64,000 nt of DNA from CAZLRH01 sp964562015 (GCA_964562015.1 CAZLRH010000012.1:1-64000); one strand, 5' to 3'. Positions 1 to 9,733 are shown, counted from the stretch's first letter. Notes: generated by a model not told the origin, from the sequence alone. Program-made: numbers and translations.

Positions 1-3000
1 ACGTTCGGCGGCTACACGATTTTGCGCTGCCTGGCGTATGACATGTTGGGCAGCCTTTACCTCGCGCTGAACCGGCAGAGCAACCAGCGCGAAACGCTCT
101 TCGTTTTCCCCTCGCTGGTGTCGCAGGACAAGGAGTTTCACGAGCGCTTTCTCAATCACACCAAAAAACTTTGTTCCATCAGCCATGCGAACCTGCTGAA
201 TTTTTCGCGCCCGCTGATCATCCACAACAGCTACTGTCTCGTGGGCGAACACTTCGAGGGCCTGAACATCCCCGACCATCTCTCCCTGCTCACCGGCTCG
301 CAGTTGAGCACCACGGAAAACACCGAGACCGCCAATTTGCCGCCCGCGCAGGTCACGCCCATTCTCGAGCAAGTGCTGACCGCGCTCGACTATGGTTACC
401 AGTGCAAGGTCATGCACTTGAACCTCAACCCGACAAAAATTCTCCGCTCGTCCTACGGTGAGGTCAAAGTCTACGGCTTTCACTTTCTCGCCATTCTCGG
501 GCAGGAATTATTTGAAATGCTCGTGTCCGCCGGCATTCCGCCGCTCAAGACGGACCCGAAGCGCTCCTTCCTCGGCACGACGGACATTTTGTCGCCGGAA
601 GCCCGCCTGCGCACGCCGCTGGAATACCGTTCGGACGTTTACGCCATCGGGGTGGACACGCACTGGCTGCTCACCGGCCGCAAGCCGACTTCGCCTTACA
701 AGCCGCCGTCGCACTTGGTCCCACATATCGAGCCGGGCTGGGACGCCTTCATCATCCACTGCCTGCAACGCAAGCTCGAGGACCGCTACCCGACGGCCGC
801 CGCCGCGCTGGCGGACTTGCGCAATCTCGCTCAGTTGACGCCCGTCACCGCCGCCCAGCCGCTCGAGTTGATGCTCGCGCCGGAGCCCGAGGTTTTGGCG
901 CCCCGGAAAAAAGGCGACACCAAGTCCCCGGTCAAAAAATCCAAACCCGTCAAGCCGCCGCGCAAACCGCGCAAGCCGCTGACCAAGGTGCAGCGCTTGC
1001 TGCTCATGGCCATTCCGGCGGTGCTCGCGGTGGCGTTGGGCGCGTTCATGTACATGAATTACGAAAGCGTGCTGGCGTCCGACGACGACGAGCTCGATCT
1101 CGCCATGCGCGCCAAGCCGGGCCAGACGCCGCGCCTGCATCTGACGATTGCTCCGCACAATGCGCTCATCAACATCCGCCCCGGCAAAAGCATCTTCACC
1201 GTCAACGACGGCGAACTGCCCCTGAATATTTCCAAGGGCAAAAAGATCATCGATATCGAGGCCACGGGTTACAAAACCCTGCATCTGCCCTACACGGTCA
1301 CCAGTGACCCCGACCATTTGTTCATCAACCTCGAGCCCAATTGGGCGCAGGTGGATTTTACCACGGTGCCCGGCGCCACGGTGCGGGCGCTGCCCGCCAA
1401 GGGCGACCCAATTTATTTAGGCGTCGCACCCGAGAGCGGCAATCTGCACGTCACCAAAGGTCTCGTTGCCGGCAATTACACCTTCGAGGCCACCAAGGAC
1501 CAATATCAGCCCGCCACCGTTACGGGTACGGGCCTCGAATTGGGCAAGTCGTATACCTTCACCCTCCGGCCGGTGGCCAAACCCGCCACGGTCACACTCA
1601 CTAGCGAGCCGCCCGGCGCCACCGTGCGCATCGGCGACAAGGTCATGGGCAAGACTCCGCTCACCACCTCGGACGTGCCGGTGGACACGGATGTAACGCT
1701 CACCCTCGAGCAGCAGGGCTATCGTCCCGTCCAGCGGACCATTCGCGTGGGCCCGAGCGAGACGCGCGAGTTTTCCCTCGGCAATCTCTCCGCCAAGACC
1801 GGCGAAATTTCCCTGGCCTACACCATTGGCGGCCATGCGCCGACGCCCGAGGAACAGCGCGACACCAAGATCATCATCAATAACCAGCCCTATCCGGGCG
1901 CCACCCGCCGCATCCCCAACGTGCTCGAAAGCCCGAGTTATCACGTCGTATTTCAGAATCCTAATTATTTTCCCGCGGAGCAGACGGTCGCGGTGCAGGA
2001 CGGGCAGGTCGCCGCGGTCCAGGCGGATCTGCTGCCGCGGCCCGCGCATGTGCTCATCCGCACTTCCCCCGTCGTGCCGGTCAATGTCCTGCTCGATGGC
2101 CGCCCGATGCGGCTCGGGGCGGATGGCGGGCTCGATCTGCCGCCGGACCAGACCGCGAAGCTCAAGGTCGAAGCCCAGAATTATGCCGGTTCCGCCCGTG
2201 AATTTAAGCTCGGGCCCAATCAATCCGAAACGTGGGACGTGCCCCTGCAAGTCCTGCCCGGCCCCACCGTCGGCCAGAATTACACCGTACCGTACTTGAA
2301 TCTCGCGATGAATTGGATTCCCGCCGGCAACTACACCATGGGCAGCCCCGGCGGCGAACCCGAGCGCCGTCCTTCCGAAGGCGATCCCACGCAGGTCACC
2401 ATCCCGGTTGGCTTCTGGGCGGGTCGCTACGAGGTCACGCAGAACCAATACCGCGCCATCATGAACGAGAATCCCTCGGAGTTTGGCCGCAATGCCCAGG
2501 GCAACGACCAATTCCCCGTCGACAAGGTTTCGTGGAAAAAAGCGGTCGAATTCGCGCGCCAGCTCACGGACCGCGAGGTCGCCGCCAAACGCGTGCCCGA
2601 CGGCTACGAATACCGCCTGCCCACCGAGGCCGAATGGGAGTACTTTGCCCGCGCGGGTGTCACCTCGGCGTTTCCGGGCGGCGATCATGCCGACCAGACG
2701 GACGGCAATTTCGTCGGCACGTACCCGCGTGCCGCGGGCTCGGCCGTCACGTCCTCAAACACTTATCACGGCACCAAACCCGTCGGCTCCTACAAGGAAA
2801 ACGCCTTCGGCCTCTTCGACGTCCAAGGCAATGTCGGCGAGTGGGTGCTCGACGCCTACAACTCCCGCCTGCCCGGCGTGCCCGTGACGGCGCCCGCGTT
2901 GCGCGACGGTGACGACCGCTCCAAGCGCTTTTACCGCGGCGGCAGTTGGTCCGACTTCGCCGCCGAATCCCGCCTGGCGTACCGCGACCCCGGCGTGAGC

Positions 3001-3078
3001 GTCAGCCCGGACACGGTATCTAATAAGATTGGTTTTCGCCTGGTACTCGCGCCGAAGATTGCGCGCGTCACGCCCTAA
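1..3078 (+). CDS. Pseudokinase-TM-PEGA-FGE (sulfatase-modifying factor) fusion protein, 5' truncated
   Basis: The gene runs in from the left edge: bases 1-21 already read in frame as a kinase glycine-loop remnant (FGGYTI). Residues about 1-285 (counted from base 1) are Ser/Thr kinase-like, with well-kept late subdomains (SPEAR, RSDVYAIG, LLTGR). The catalytic loop is HLNLNP (bases 415-432), with Asn in place of the catalytic Asp. DFG reads YGF (about 472-480) and no VAIK lysine is visible, so it is probably a pseudokinase. A membrane helix follows (about residues 330-352), then at least three PEGA-type repeats (about 374-745), then an FGE-sulfatase/SUMF1 domain (about 766-1020; RLPTEAEWEY, GNVGEWV, RGGSW). 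The likely topology is a cytoplasmic kinase-like domain with external PEGA and FGE domains. The architecture recalls chlamydial Pkn1. Substrate and partners are unknown. Confidence 0.9.
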   Translation, partial: TFGGYTILRCLAYDMLGSLYLALNRQSNQRETLFVFPSLVSQDKEFHERFLNHTKKLCSISHANLLNFSRPLIIHNSYCLVGEHFEGLNIPDHLSLLTGSQLSTTENTETANLPPAQVTPILEQVLTALDYGYQCKVMHLNLNPTKILRSSYGEVKVYGFHFLAILGQELFEMLVSAGIPPLKTDPKRSFLGTTDILSPEARLRTPLEYRSDVYAIGVDTHWLLTGRKPTSPYKPPSHLVPHIEPGWDAFIIHCLQRKLEDRYPTAAAALADLRNLAQLTPVTAAQPLELMLAPEPEVLAPRKKGDTKSPVKKSKPVKPPRKPRKPLTKVQRLLLMAIPAVLAVALGAFMYMNYESVLASDDDELDLAMRAKPGQTPRLHLTIAPHNALINIRPGKSIFTVNDGELPLNISKGKKIIDIEATGYKTLHLPYTVTSDPDHLFINLEPNWAQVDFTTVPGATVRALPAKGDPIYLGVAPESGNLHVTKGLVAGNYTFEATKDQYQPATVTGTGLELGKSYTFTLRPVAKPATVTLTSEPPGATVRIGDKVMGKTPLTTSDVPVDTDVTLTLEQQGYRPVQRTIRVGPSETREFSLGNLSAKTGEISLAYTIGGHAPTPEEQRDTKIIINNQPYPGATRRIPNVLESPSYHVVFQNPNYFPAEQTVAVQDGQVAAVQADLLPRPAHVLIRTSPVVPVNVLLDGRPMRLGADGGLDLPPDQTAKLKVEAQNYAGSAREFKLGPNQSETWDVPLQVLPGPTVGQNYTVPYLNLAMNWIPAGNYTMGSPGGEPERRPSEGDPTQVTIPVGFWAGRYEVTQNQYRAIMNENPSEFGRNAQGNDQFPVDKVSWKKAVEFARQLTDREVAAKRVPDGYEYRLPTEAEWEYFARAGVTSAFPGGDHADQTDGNFVGTYPRAAGSAVTSSNTYHGTKPVGSYKENAFGLFDVQGNVGEWVLDAYNSRLPGVPVTAPALRDGDDRSKRFYRGGSWSDFAAESRLAYRDPGVSVSPDTVSNKIGFRLVLAPKIARVTP

Positions 3079-3163
3079 CGTAGTGCTGCTGCGGAGTGCG
3101 CGCGGGCCTGTTTAACCTCGCCATCGCCGCCCTGAACGGGCATGACAGGCAGTTGCTCAAACT

Positions 3164-4174
3164 ATGAAGGTTCGGTTCTGGGGAACGCGCGGGTCACTGC
3201 CGGCGCCGCTCACGGCCATGCAAGTCCGCGCCAAGGTCTTGCACGCCCTCGAAGCGGCGCATGGTCTCCATTTGCCTGCGCGGGTGGATGAACTGGCGGC
3301 GTTCGTGGACCAGCATCTGCCGTTTCACGTCCGCTCCACCTGCGGCGGCAACACCGCCTGCGTGCAGCTCAACACCGGCCACGCCGATTACGTGCTGCTC
3401 GACGCCGGCACCGGCATTCGCGATTTTGCCCATTGGTACCGCCAGACCGTGCTGCGCCGCACCCGCGTGAGTTTTCCGCGCGACACCACATTTCATCTTT
3501 TTCTCACCCATCTGCATTGGGACCACGTGCAGGGCCTGCCGTTCTTCTACCCGCTTTATTTGCCCGACCATCGCATCATCATTTACGGCGGCCACGACGG
3601 CCTTGAAGACGCCCTGCGCCTGCAATTCAGCGCCCCTTCCTTTCCTGTGCCGTACGATGCGCTCAAGGCCCGCCTCAGCTTTCAAAAGGTGACGCCCGGC
3701 GAAGCCCTCGAAGTGGCCGGCCTGCAGGTGCAAACCATCGCCCAGGACCATCCCGGCGGCTCCTTCGGCTATCGATTCACCCACGCAGGCCGCAGTTGCG
3801 TGTACTCGACGGACTGCGAACACAAACAGCCCGCCGTGCTCGCGCATGATTATCCCTTCCTGAATTTTTTTGCCGACACCGACCTCCTCATCTTCGACGC
3901 CATGTATTCGCTGGCCGACGCCAGCTACAGCAAGGCCGACTGGGGCCACTCCAGCAACATCATGGGCGTCGAACTCGCCGCCCGCGCCCGCGTGAAACGC
4001 CTCGCCCTCTTTCACCACGACCCGCACCAGGACGACGCCGCGCTCGAGGCCTTTCTCTTCAACTCGCGCATGTACATCGAGATGTTCCACCAGGAACAAC
4101 GCAAAGCCCCCGGAGCGCCAAAATTCCCCCACGAGGTGCTCCTCGCCTACGACGGGCTCGAAGTGGAACTGTAG
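3164..4174 (+). CDS. MBL-fold metallo-hydrolase
   Basis: A 336-residue metallo-beta-lactamase-fold hydrolase. It opens with the FWGTRGS strand common in phosphodiesterase-like MBL proteins and carries the metal motif HLHWDH (H116, H118, D120, H121). Later metal ligands are visible as the His in QDHPGG, the Asp in YSTDCE and the His in LFHHDP. The insertion at about residues 20-60 before the conserved CGGNTACV is longer than in the short members. Such proteins hydrolyse phosphodiester or cyclic nucleotide bonds with two metal ions, but the substrate cannot be read from sequence. The start is the ATG 86 bases after the preceding stop; no Shine-Dalgarno is visible. Confidence 0.88.
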   Translation: MKVRFWGTRGSLPAPLTAMQVRAKVLHALEAAHGLHLPARVDELAAFVDQHLPFHVRSTCGGNTACVQLNTGHADYVLLDAGTGIRDFAHWYRQTVLRRTRVSFPRDTTFHLFLTHLHWDHVQGLPFFYPLYLPDHRIIIYGGHDGLEDALRLQFSAPSFPVPYDALKARLSFQKVTPGEALEVAGLQVQTIAQDHPGGSFGYRFTHAGRSCVYSTDCEHKQPAVLAHDYPFLNFFADTDLLIFDAMYSLADASYSKADWGHSSNIMGVELAARARVKRLALFHHDPHQDDAALEAFLFNSRMYIEMFHQEQRKAPGAPKFPHEVLLAYDGLEVEL

Positions 4175-4345
4175 TGGAATCTTGGATAGGGATGAGTTCG
4201 CGCGGGACACTTTGGGGAAGTGCAAATTTCCGGAACGGCCTGTTTTAACCCGCGTCCAAGCGTATAATTCGGCCCAAAAGGGCCGCTCCCTGCTTGTGCG
4301 CTTGCCGAGGCCCCGCGCCTGTGGTATTGAGGGGCCATCCGCACC

Positions 4346-5020
4346 GTGTCCAGCACTCCTACGTTCCCCTCCGCCATTGCGCGCGAGCAAATCAACGACC
4401 TGCCCCTCGCCCGTTATGAAGGCCCCGTGACCGTCATCGGCGACCCGCGCGAGGTGCCCGCCGCCGTCGACTACTTGCGGCACGAGACCCTGCTCGGTTT
4501 CGACACCGAGTCCCGCCCGTCCTTCCGCCGCGGCGACAACTATCCGGTCTCGCTGCTCCAGATCGCGGGCTCCGAGCGCGTGTTTCTCTTTCAATTGCTC
4601 CAACTCCAGGATTTGGCGCAGGTCTACGCGTTACTGGCCGACCGCGCCATTCGTAAGGCCGGCGTCGCCATCCGCGACGACATCCGCAAGCTCCAGGACT
4701 TGCACCCGCTCGAGCCCGGGAACTTTGTCGAAATCAGCGACCTCTCCCGCCGCCTCGAGGTCAGCAACACCGGCCTGCGCAGCCTGTGCGCGATTTTCCT
4801 CGGCTTCCGCGTTTCCAAGGGCGCGCAGGTGACCAATTGGGCCCTGCCCAAGCTTTCGCCCACGCAAATCGCCTACGCCGCGACGGACGCATGGGTCAGC
4901 CGCCTCCTTTACCTCAAGCTCGCCGAGTTCGGCCAGCCCGTGGCGGAATTTCGCCCGGCCCAGCGCCCCGCGCACGATGACCGGCGCTCCCCCGACGACC
5001 GTGGCCGCCATGACGACTGA
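4346..5020 (+). CDS. 3'-5' exonuclease, RNase D-like DEDDy family
   Basis: A 224-residue protein covering little more than the exonuclease domain. Exo I is GFDTES (D53, E55), Exo II is around AIRDDIRKL (about residue 111), and Exo III is YAATD (Y177, D181), which makes it the DEDDy subclass of RNase D/WRN-type 3'-5' exonucleases. There is no HRDC domain, so it is shorter than E. coli RNase D (about 375 residues). It may trim structured RNA or DNA 3' ends; the substrate is unknown. GTG is taken as the start since no in-frame ATG precedes the domain. Its 3' end overlaps the downstream ferredoxin-like gene, suggesting coupled translation. Confidence 0.85.
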   Translation: MSSTPTFPSAIAREQINDLPLARYEGPVTVIGDPREVPAAVDYLRHETLLGFDTESRPSFRRGDNYPVSLLQIAGSERVFLFQLLQLQDLAQVYALLADRAIRKAGVAIRDDIRKLQDLHPLEPGNFVEISDLSRRLEVSNTGLRSLCAIFLGFRVSKGAQVTNWALPKLSPTQIAYAATDAWVSRLLYLKLAEFGQPVAEFRPAQRPAHDDRRSPDDRGRHDD

Positions 5021-5372
5021 AACACCGAGTCCGGACCACGTCCGCACCTCGGCCGCCGCCGTGGGGCTCGACGCCACGCGCCGCCATATTTTTTTGTGCG
5101 CGGACCAGTCCATCCCCAAATGCTGCAAGCGCGAGGAAGGCCTCGCGGCGTGGGATTTTCTCAAGCGGCGGCTGAAGGAGCTGGGTCTATCCGACCGCGG
5201 CGGCATCGCGCGCTCGAAGGCCAACTGCCTGCGCGTCTGCGAGCAGGGCCCCGTGGCCGTTGTTTATCCCGAAGGCGTTTGGTACCACTCCTGCAACCCT
5301 GCCAATCTCGAGCGCATCATCCAGGAGCACCTCGTCGGCGGGAAACCGGTCGCGGAGTTGAAGATTTTTTGA
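5010..5372 (+). CDS. Thioredoxin-like [2Fe-2S] ferredoxin domain protein
   Basis: A small protein of about 120 residues of the thioredoxin-fold [2Fe-2S] ferredoxin family. The cysteines lie at FLCADQSIPKCC and later NCLRVCEQGP, with another Cys in YHSCNP. The order resembles the CooU/NuoE-like (2Fe-2S) ferredoxins often annotated simply as ferredoxin. Residues after it (AVVYPEGVWY) match the family. Two starts are possible: ATG at 4977 (44-base overlap with the exonuclease) or ATG at 5010 (11-base overlap). The shorter is chosen because the first residues of the longer form look like exonuclease-frame overlap. Redox partner unknown. Confidence 0.8.
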   Translation: MTTETPSPDHVRTSAAAVGLDATRRHIFLCADQSIPKCCKREEGLAAWDFLKRRLKELGLSDRGGIARSKANCLRVCEQGPVAVVYPEGVWYHSCNPANLERIIQEHLVGGKPVAELKIF

Positions 5373-5462
5373 GTCCGTCTGAAAAGGAGATCGGAACGAG
5401 CGTGGACGGTTGTTGAGGATATTCTTGCCAGTATCTTTAAAAGCGGAGTATTCGTACGCGAA

Positions 5463-5831
5463 ATGAAGCGTTCGGAGCGATTTTGGGTTCTTTGCTCCCT
5501 ACCTGTGGCTTGGGCATTTGGGCTATTTCTTTTGCCGACTGGGATTGGAGCGTCGGGCTTTTTGAATTTTATGGATGAGGTTTATACCGATTCCTTTCTC
5601 CTCTTCTACATCCTTACCCTTTACTTGATGGTGCGGCGATTTTGGGGCAAGGACAAGCGTGGGATCAAGCTCTGGTGTTATGCGCTGTTGCTTACGCCCC
5701 TATTTGCTTTAGCTACTGCCGAACTGGTGATGGCCTGGATTAATGCCTTGAATCGGGGTTTGGCCTTGGGCGCCGTAATTAACGCGCCTGCGCGCCTTCT
5801 TTTAGTTTGGCATTTGGCATCTATTGTTTAG
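5463..5831 (+). CDS. Hypothetical three-helix membrane protein
   Basis: I do not recognise a family. The 122 residues contain about three hydrophobic segments: about 8-28, 45-60 and 72-98. A short charged loop, RRFWGKDKRG, lies between helices two and three. Base composition is visibly less GC-rich than both neighbours and the codons are more mixed, which fits a recently acquired or weakly selected gene. It ends nine bases before the cyclophilin start, so the two could be co-transcribed. Confidence 0.6.
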   Translation: MKRSERFWVLCSLPVAWAFGLFLLPTGIGASGFLNFMDEVYTDSFLLFYILTLYLMVRRFWGKDKRGIKLWCYALLLTPLFALATAELVMAWINALNRGLALGAVINAPARLLLVWHLASIV

Positions 5832-5840
5832 CGTTTTCCC

Positions 5841-6326
<486 letters not shown>

Positions 6327-6551
6327 TCGGCCATTCGCTTCCGTCGTAGCGCGGTGGCTACACTCCCTTTTACCCGCTTGCGTTTAGTAATTGATATACG
6401 GCCCTTTGCGAAAGAATGGAGAGTTTTGAGGATTCCGATGGGGCCGGTGAGTGGGAAAAAGCCGTGGGACACCCTTAAGCCCTTTTCCCGACCCATCCCC
6501 CGCATTCGCTCTCACGCACGTGATTCACCTCTAACATCTAGTCCAAGAAAG

Positions 6552-6851
6552 ATGATTCTCGAAGTCGCCATCCTCGACGTAAAGCCAGGCCAAGAAGCGG
6601 CCTTCGAGCGCGATTTTGCCGAAGCGTCGGCTTACATCAGCAGCGTTGCCGGGTATGTTTCGCACGAGTTGCAGCGCTGCGTCGAAAAGAAGAGCCGATA
6701 TATTTTGCTCGCGCGCTGGAAGACGTTGGAAGCGCACACCGAAGGATTTCGGAAGTCGCCGCAGTATTCCGAATGGAAGAAACTCTTACATCACTATTAC
6801 GATCCGTTTCCCGTGGTAGAGCACTATTCGCTGATTCACGGAAAAGGGTAG
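6552..6851 (+). CDS. Antibiotic biosynthesis monooxygenase (ABM) family protein
   Basis: A 99-residue dimeric alpha/beta ferredoxin-like fold protein of the ABM family. The pattern is an initial strand (ILEVAILDVKPGQEAAFERDF), then helix, then GYVSHELQRCVEKKSRYILLARWKT and a helix ending PQYSEWKKLLHHYY. Members include monooxygenases and haem-degrading enzymes, but most are of unknown substrate, and no catalytic residue is diagnostic here. The internal ATG at 6552 is chosen because the upstream 66 in-frame codons show no conserved structure and different composition. Cytoplasmic; no obvious operon partner. Confidence 0.8.
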   Translation: MILEVAILDVKPGQEAAFERDFAEASAYISSVAGYVSHELQRCVEKKSRYILLARWKTLEAHTEGFRKSPQYSEWKKLLHHYYDPFPVVEHYSLIHGKG

Positions 6852-6929
6852 GATGCTGTTAGAACCAAGCGCGGAGGACGCCTCCTTTTCAGTAAGTAAC
6901 CGCGCGCGGCGATGACAGCTTCAGGGTAG

Positions 6930-6951
6930 GGCGCGCTGCCCTCAGCGCGCC
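6930..6951. repeat. Palindromic repeat family B, copy 1
   Basis: A perfect hairpin with arms GGCGCGCTG and CAGCGCGCC around loop CCCT, preceded by GGTA. The same element recurs at several intergenic sites in this window (about 11972-12041, 19973, 34262, 50442-50538). Confidence 0.85.
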
Positions 6952-7014
6952 GCTCTCTGGTCCCGCGCTCTTTTCCCCAGCGATTGGCGTGGAAACTGCA
7001 TACCTTCTTTTTCC

Positions 7015-7839
7015 ATGGTCAAAGCCGCCGACTCGCACGCCCTGTTTCGCACTTGCCCCCGCGCGCCCTCGGTGCTCGCGCTGCATGGTTTCACGGGTGG
7101 CGGGGCGGATTTTGCGCCGCTGGCCGACGCATTCCCGCAGCTGGCCTGGCGCGCACCCGATTTGCCCGGTCACGCCCCGAAACCCCGCCGCCGCGGCTCT
7201 CCGCGCGACGACAGCTCACTGGTGGCGGCGATTCGTTACCTGGATTTTCGCACGCGCCCCAAGAATCGCGAAATCCTGCTCGGCTATTCACTCGGCGCCC
7301 GCCTCGCGCTGCGCTTTGCGTTGGCCCGCCCTCGGCGTTTTTCCGCGCTCGTGCTCATTGCCGCCTCGCCGGGCCTGAGCGATCCGGCCGCGCGCGCCGC
7401 CCGGCGCGAGGCCGATGAAAAACTTGCGCAGGAAATCCTCGCCGGCGGCGTGCCCCCATTTCTCGAGCAATGGCGCGCCCGCCCGCTGATCGCCACGCAA
7501 AAGAAAATTCCCGCCGCTTGGCGGGCCGAGATGGAGGCGCGCCGCCAGCGTTTGCGGGCGGAGGGCCTGGCGGCCAGCTTGCGTGAATTTGGCCAGGCGG
7601 TCCTCGACCCGGTGGACGAACTGCTGCCCTGGCTGCGCTTGCCGGTGCTGCTGGTCGCCGGCGCGGAGGATCCCGTCTACGTGGCGCACGCCCACGCGAT
7701 GCAAAAACAAATGCCCGCGGCCGAAGTCCTCATCGTGCCGGGGGCCGGGCACCTCGCGCACCTCGAAAACCTGCCCGCGTTTGCGGCCGGCTTCGGCTCG
7801 TTTCTCTCCCGTCTGCCCGACGCCGCCCGCCGGAGCTGA
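7015..7839 (+). CDS. Alpha/beta hydrolase, MenH-like
   Basis: A 274-residue alpha/beta-hydrolase. LHGFTGGGADF forms the oxyanion region, DLPGHAPK follows, and the nucleophile elbow is GYSLGAR with Ser92; Asp219 (GAEDPVY) and His246 (GAGHLAHLE) complete the triad. The LHGFTG, DLPGH and GYSLGAR combination resembles MenH (menaquinone pathway, SHCHC synthase). However, no other men gene is in the window and many general hydrolases share these motifs, so the specific function is inference. The start is an ATG preceded by the pyrimidine run CTTCTTTTTCC. Confidence 0.82.
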   Translation: MVKAADSHALFRTCPRAPSVLALHGFTGGGADFAPLADAFPQLAWRAPDLPGHAPKPRRRGSPRDDSSLVAAIRYLDFRTRPKNREILLGYSLGARLALRFALARPRRFSALVLIAASPGLSDPAARAARREADEKLAQEILAGGVPPFLEQWRARPLIATQKKIPAAWRAEMEARRQRLRAEGLAASLREFGQAVLDPVDELLPWLRLPVLLVAGAEDPVYVAHAHAMQKQMPAAEVLIVPGAGHLAHLENLPAFAAGFGSFLSRLPDAARRS

Positions 7840-7845
7840 CGCGCC

Positions 7846-8154
7846 TTACGGAATGCGCGTCAACGGCTGACCCGGCTTCGTCAGTTGATAAACTCCCGTG
7901 CACGTGGTGAAATCGCCGCCGTACACATAGAGTTTGCCGGTGGACGCTTCCCAGAACGCGACGCTGCCGTTGTTGTACAACGGGGTCAGGCCGCTCAAAT
8001 TCACCGGCGCCTCGGTGGCGGGCGGGGGTTTGATGGTCGCGATGTCCGGACCGAGGAAATTTTGCGCCCAAGTGACGTAGCCCGCAAGGCAGGCGACAAC
8101 GCCGAGGCCGGTCGCCAGCCAGCGCCGGCGCGAAGAGGTGGAGTTCGTATTCAT
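7846..8154 (-). CDS. Hypothetical small exported or membrane-anchored protein
   Basis: A 102-residue protein with a basic N-terminus (SSRRRW) followed by one hydrophobic segment (about residues 12-30, ending TWAQ). That could be an uncleaved anchor or a signal peptide. The rest is a short extracytoplasmic tail (GLTPLYNNGSVAFWEASTGKLYVYGGDFTTC). No family is recognised; the YVYGG pattern vaguely resembles a single beta-propeller-like strand. It lies 34 bases downstream of gcvH on the same strand, so it may be part of that transcript, but nothing links it to glycine cleavage. The internal ATG at 8154 gives the sensible N-terminus. Confidence 0.6.
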   Translation of the reverse strand: MNTNSTSSRRRWLATGLGVVACLAGYVTWAQNFLGPDIATIKPPPATEAPVNLSGLTPLYNNGSVAFWEASTGKLYVYGGDFTTCTGVYQLTKPGQPLTRIP

Positions 8155-8188
8155 AGGAGGATGGGGAGAAAAAAGGTGGAAGAAAAAA

Positions 8189-8569
8189 TCACACGAGCTT
8201 GCGATACGCCGCGGCATCGAGCATTTCCGCCGCTTTGGCCGGCTCGGCCAGGCGCACTTTCAGCATCCAGCCCGCGCCGTAGGGGTCCTGGTTGACCAAC
8301 TGCGGCTCCGTCTCGAGCTTGCCGTTGACCTCAAGGATTTCCGCCGTCAGCGGCATGAACAAATCCGACGCGGCCTTCACGGACTCGACCACGCCGAACG
8401 CGCCCGTCGCGGTGAACTTTACGCCGACGCGCGGCAGCTCGACGAACACGATGTCGCCCAGGCTTTCCTGGGCATAATCAGTGATGCCGACGATGGCCGT
8501 GCCATCGGGTGACGGCTTCAGCCATTCGTGTTCCTTGGTGTAGCGCAAATCGTCCGGTACGTGGCTCAT
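8189..8569 (-). CDS. gcvH: Glycine cleavage system H protein
   Basis: 126 residues, the usual GcvH length. The opening RYTKEHEWL and the lipoyl attachment segment ESVKAASD with Lys65 are diagnostic. GcvH carries the lipoyl arm that shuttles the aminomethyl group between GcvP, GcvT and dihydrolipoamide dehydrogenase in the cytoplasm. It lies 54 bases downstream of gcvT on the same strand and is very likely co-transcribed. gcvP is not in this window. Confidence 0.96.
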   Translation of the reverse strand: MSHVPDDLRYTKEHEWLKPSPDGTAIVGITDYAQESLGDIVFVELPRVGVKFTATGAFGVVESVKAASDLFMPLTAEILEVNGKLETEPQLVNQDPYGAGWMLKVRLAEPAKAAEMLDAAAYRKLV

Positions 8570-8623
8570 GGGCGTGAGTATGAAAGAGGCTTTCGCGAAT
8601 GATGGGAAGCAAATAGGCGCGGT

Positions 8624-9733
8624 TCAGGTCTTGGCCTTATGCAGGGGTGGTTTGGCGAAGTGCAGCGGCACCAGCGCCCCGCGCAAATCCACCGCCACCG
8701 TGGTGCCGGCTTCGAGCACGCGCCGTTCCACCAACGCGCTGCCGATGGGCTTGTTCAACACCGGCGACATCGTGCCGGAAAGCACTTGGCCCACGACTTG
8801 GCCGTCAGCGAGCACCGGCATCCCTGCGCGCGCCAGCCGCCGGTCGTCGAGTGTGAAAAACACCACACGCCGCGCCGGTTTCGCCGCCACTTCCGCCGCG
8901 AGCGCCTCGCGGCCCAGAAAGCCATCGGGCTTGTCCAGTTTCACGGCCCAGCCCAAGCCCGCCTGAATCGGCGAAATCTCGCGGCTGATTTCGTGACCAT
9001 ACAAAGGCATCCCCGCTTCGAGGCGTAAACTGTCGCGGGCGCCGAGCCCACAGGGCCGTGCGCCGAGGACGCTGCCGGCCTCCAGCAACGCATCCGCGAG
9101 CGCCGCCGCGCGATCCGGCGCGAGATAAAATTCAAAACCGTCCTCCCCGGTGTAACCCGTCCGGCTGGCAATGACCGGAATGCCGGCCACCGTGGTTTCG
9201 ACAAACGCAAAGCGCGGCAAATCCACCAGCCCGGCACTCTTGGCAGCCAGCGGCGCCGCCGTCTCCACCGCCAGCGGCCCCTGCCACGCCAGTTGCGCGT
9301 ACTCGGCGGAAACGTTGCGCACCTCGCAATCGAACCGCTCCGCGTGTTCCTGCAACCACGCCACATCGCCGGGCGTGTTGCCGGCATTCAGGCAGATGAA
9401 AAAATCCTGCGGCCCCTTGCGATAAACGATGATGTCATCCACCACGCCGCCATCGGGCGCGCACATCAACGTGTACCGCGCGCGGCCTACCGCCAGATCC
9501 GCCATGCGGTTCGTCGCGATATGGTCAACAAAGGCGACCGCACCCGGACCCGTCACCGTCGCCTCGCCCATGTGCGAGACATCAAAAAGCCCGGCGGCCA
9601 TCCGCGTCACGCGATGCTCCTCGAGAATGCCGGAATATTGCACGGGCATTTCCCAGCCGGCAAACGGCACGAGCCGCGCGCCGTGGCGGACATGCCAGTC
9701 GTACAAAGGAGTGCGCAGAAGCTCGTTGCTCAT
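8624..9733 (-). CDS. gcvT: Aminomethyltransferase (glycine cleavage T protein)
   Basis: 369 residues. Conserved segments include TPLYDWHVRHGARLVPFAGWEMPVQY at the N-terminus, LFDVSHMGE, and the C-terminal GLGARDSLRLEAGMPLYGHE. This is the folate-dependent subunit that releases ammonia and makes methylene-tetrahydrofolate from the aminomethylated H protein. The chosen ATG at 9733 gives the canonical N-terminus; an in-frame ATG 21 codons upstream adds an unconserved stretch. It is the first gene of a gcvT-gcvH pair. I examined the 117 bases upstream for a glycine riboswitch and saw none. Confidence 0.96.
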   Translation of the reverse strand: MSNELLRTPLYDWHVRHGARLVPFAGWEMPVQYSGILEEHRVTRMAAGLFDVSHMGEATVTGPGAVAFVDHIATNRMADLAVGRARYTLMCAPDGGVVDDIIVYRKGPQDFFICLNAGNTPGDVAWLQEHAERFDCEVRNVSAEYAQLAWQGPLAVETAAPLAAKSAGLVDLPRFAFVETTVAGIPVIASRTGYTGEDGFEFYLAPDRAAALADALLEAGSVLGARPCGLGARDSLRLEAGMPLYGHEISREISPIQAGLGWAVKLDKPDGFLGREALAAEVAAKPARRVVFFTLDDRRLARAGMPVLADGQVVGQVLSGTMSPVLNKPIGSALVERRVLEAGTTVAVDLRGALVPLHFAKPPLHKAKT

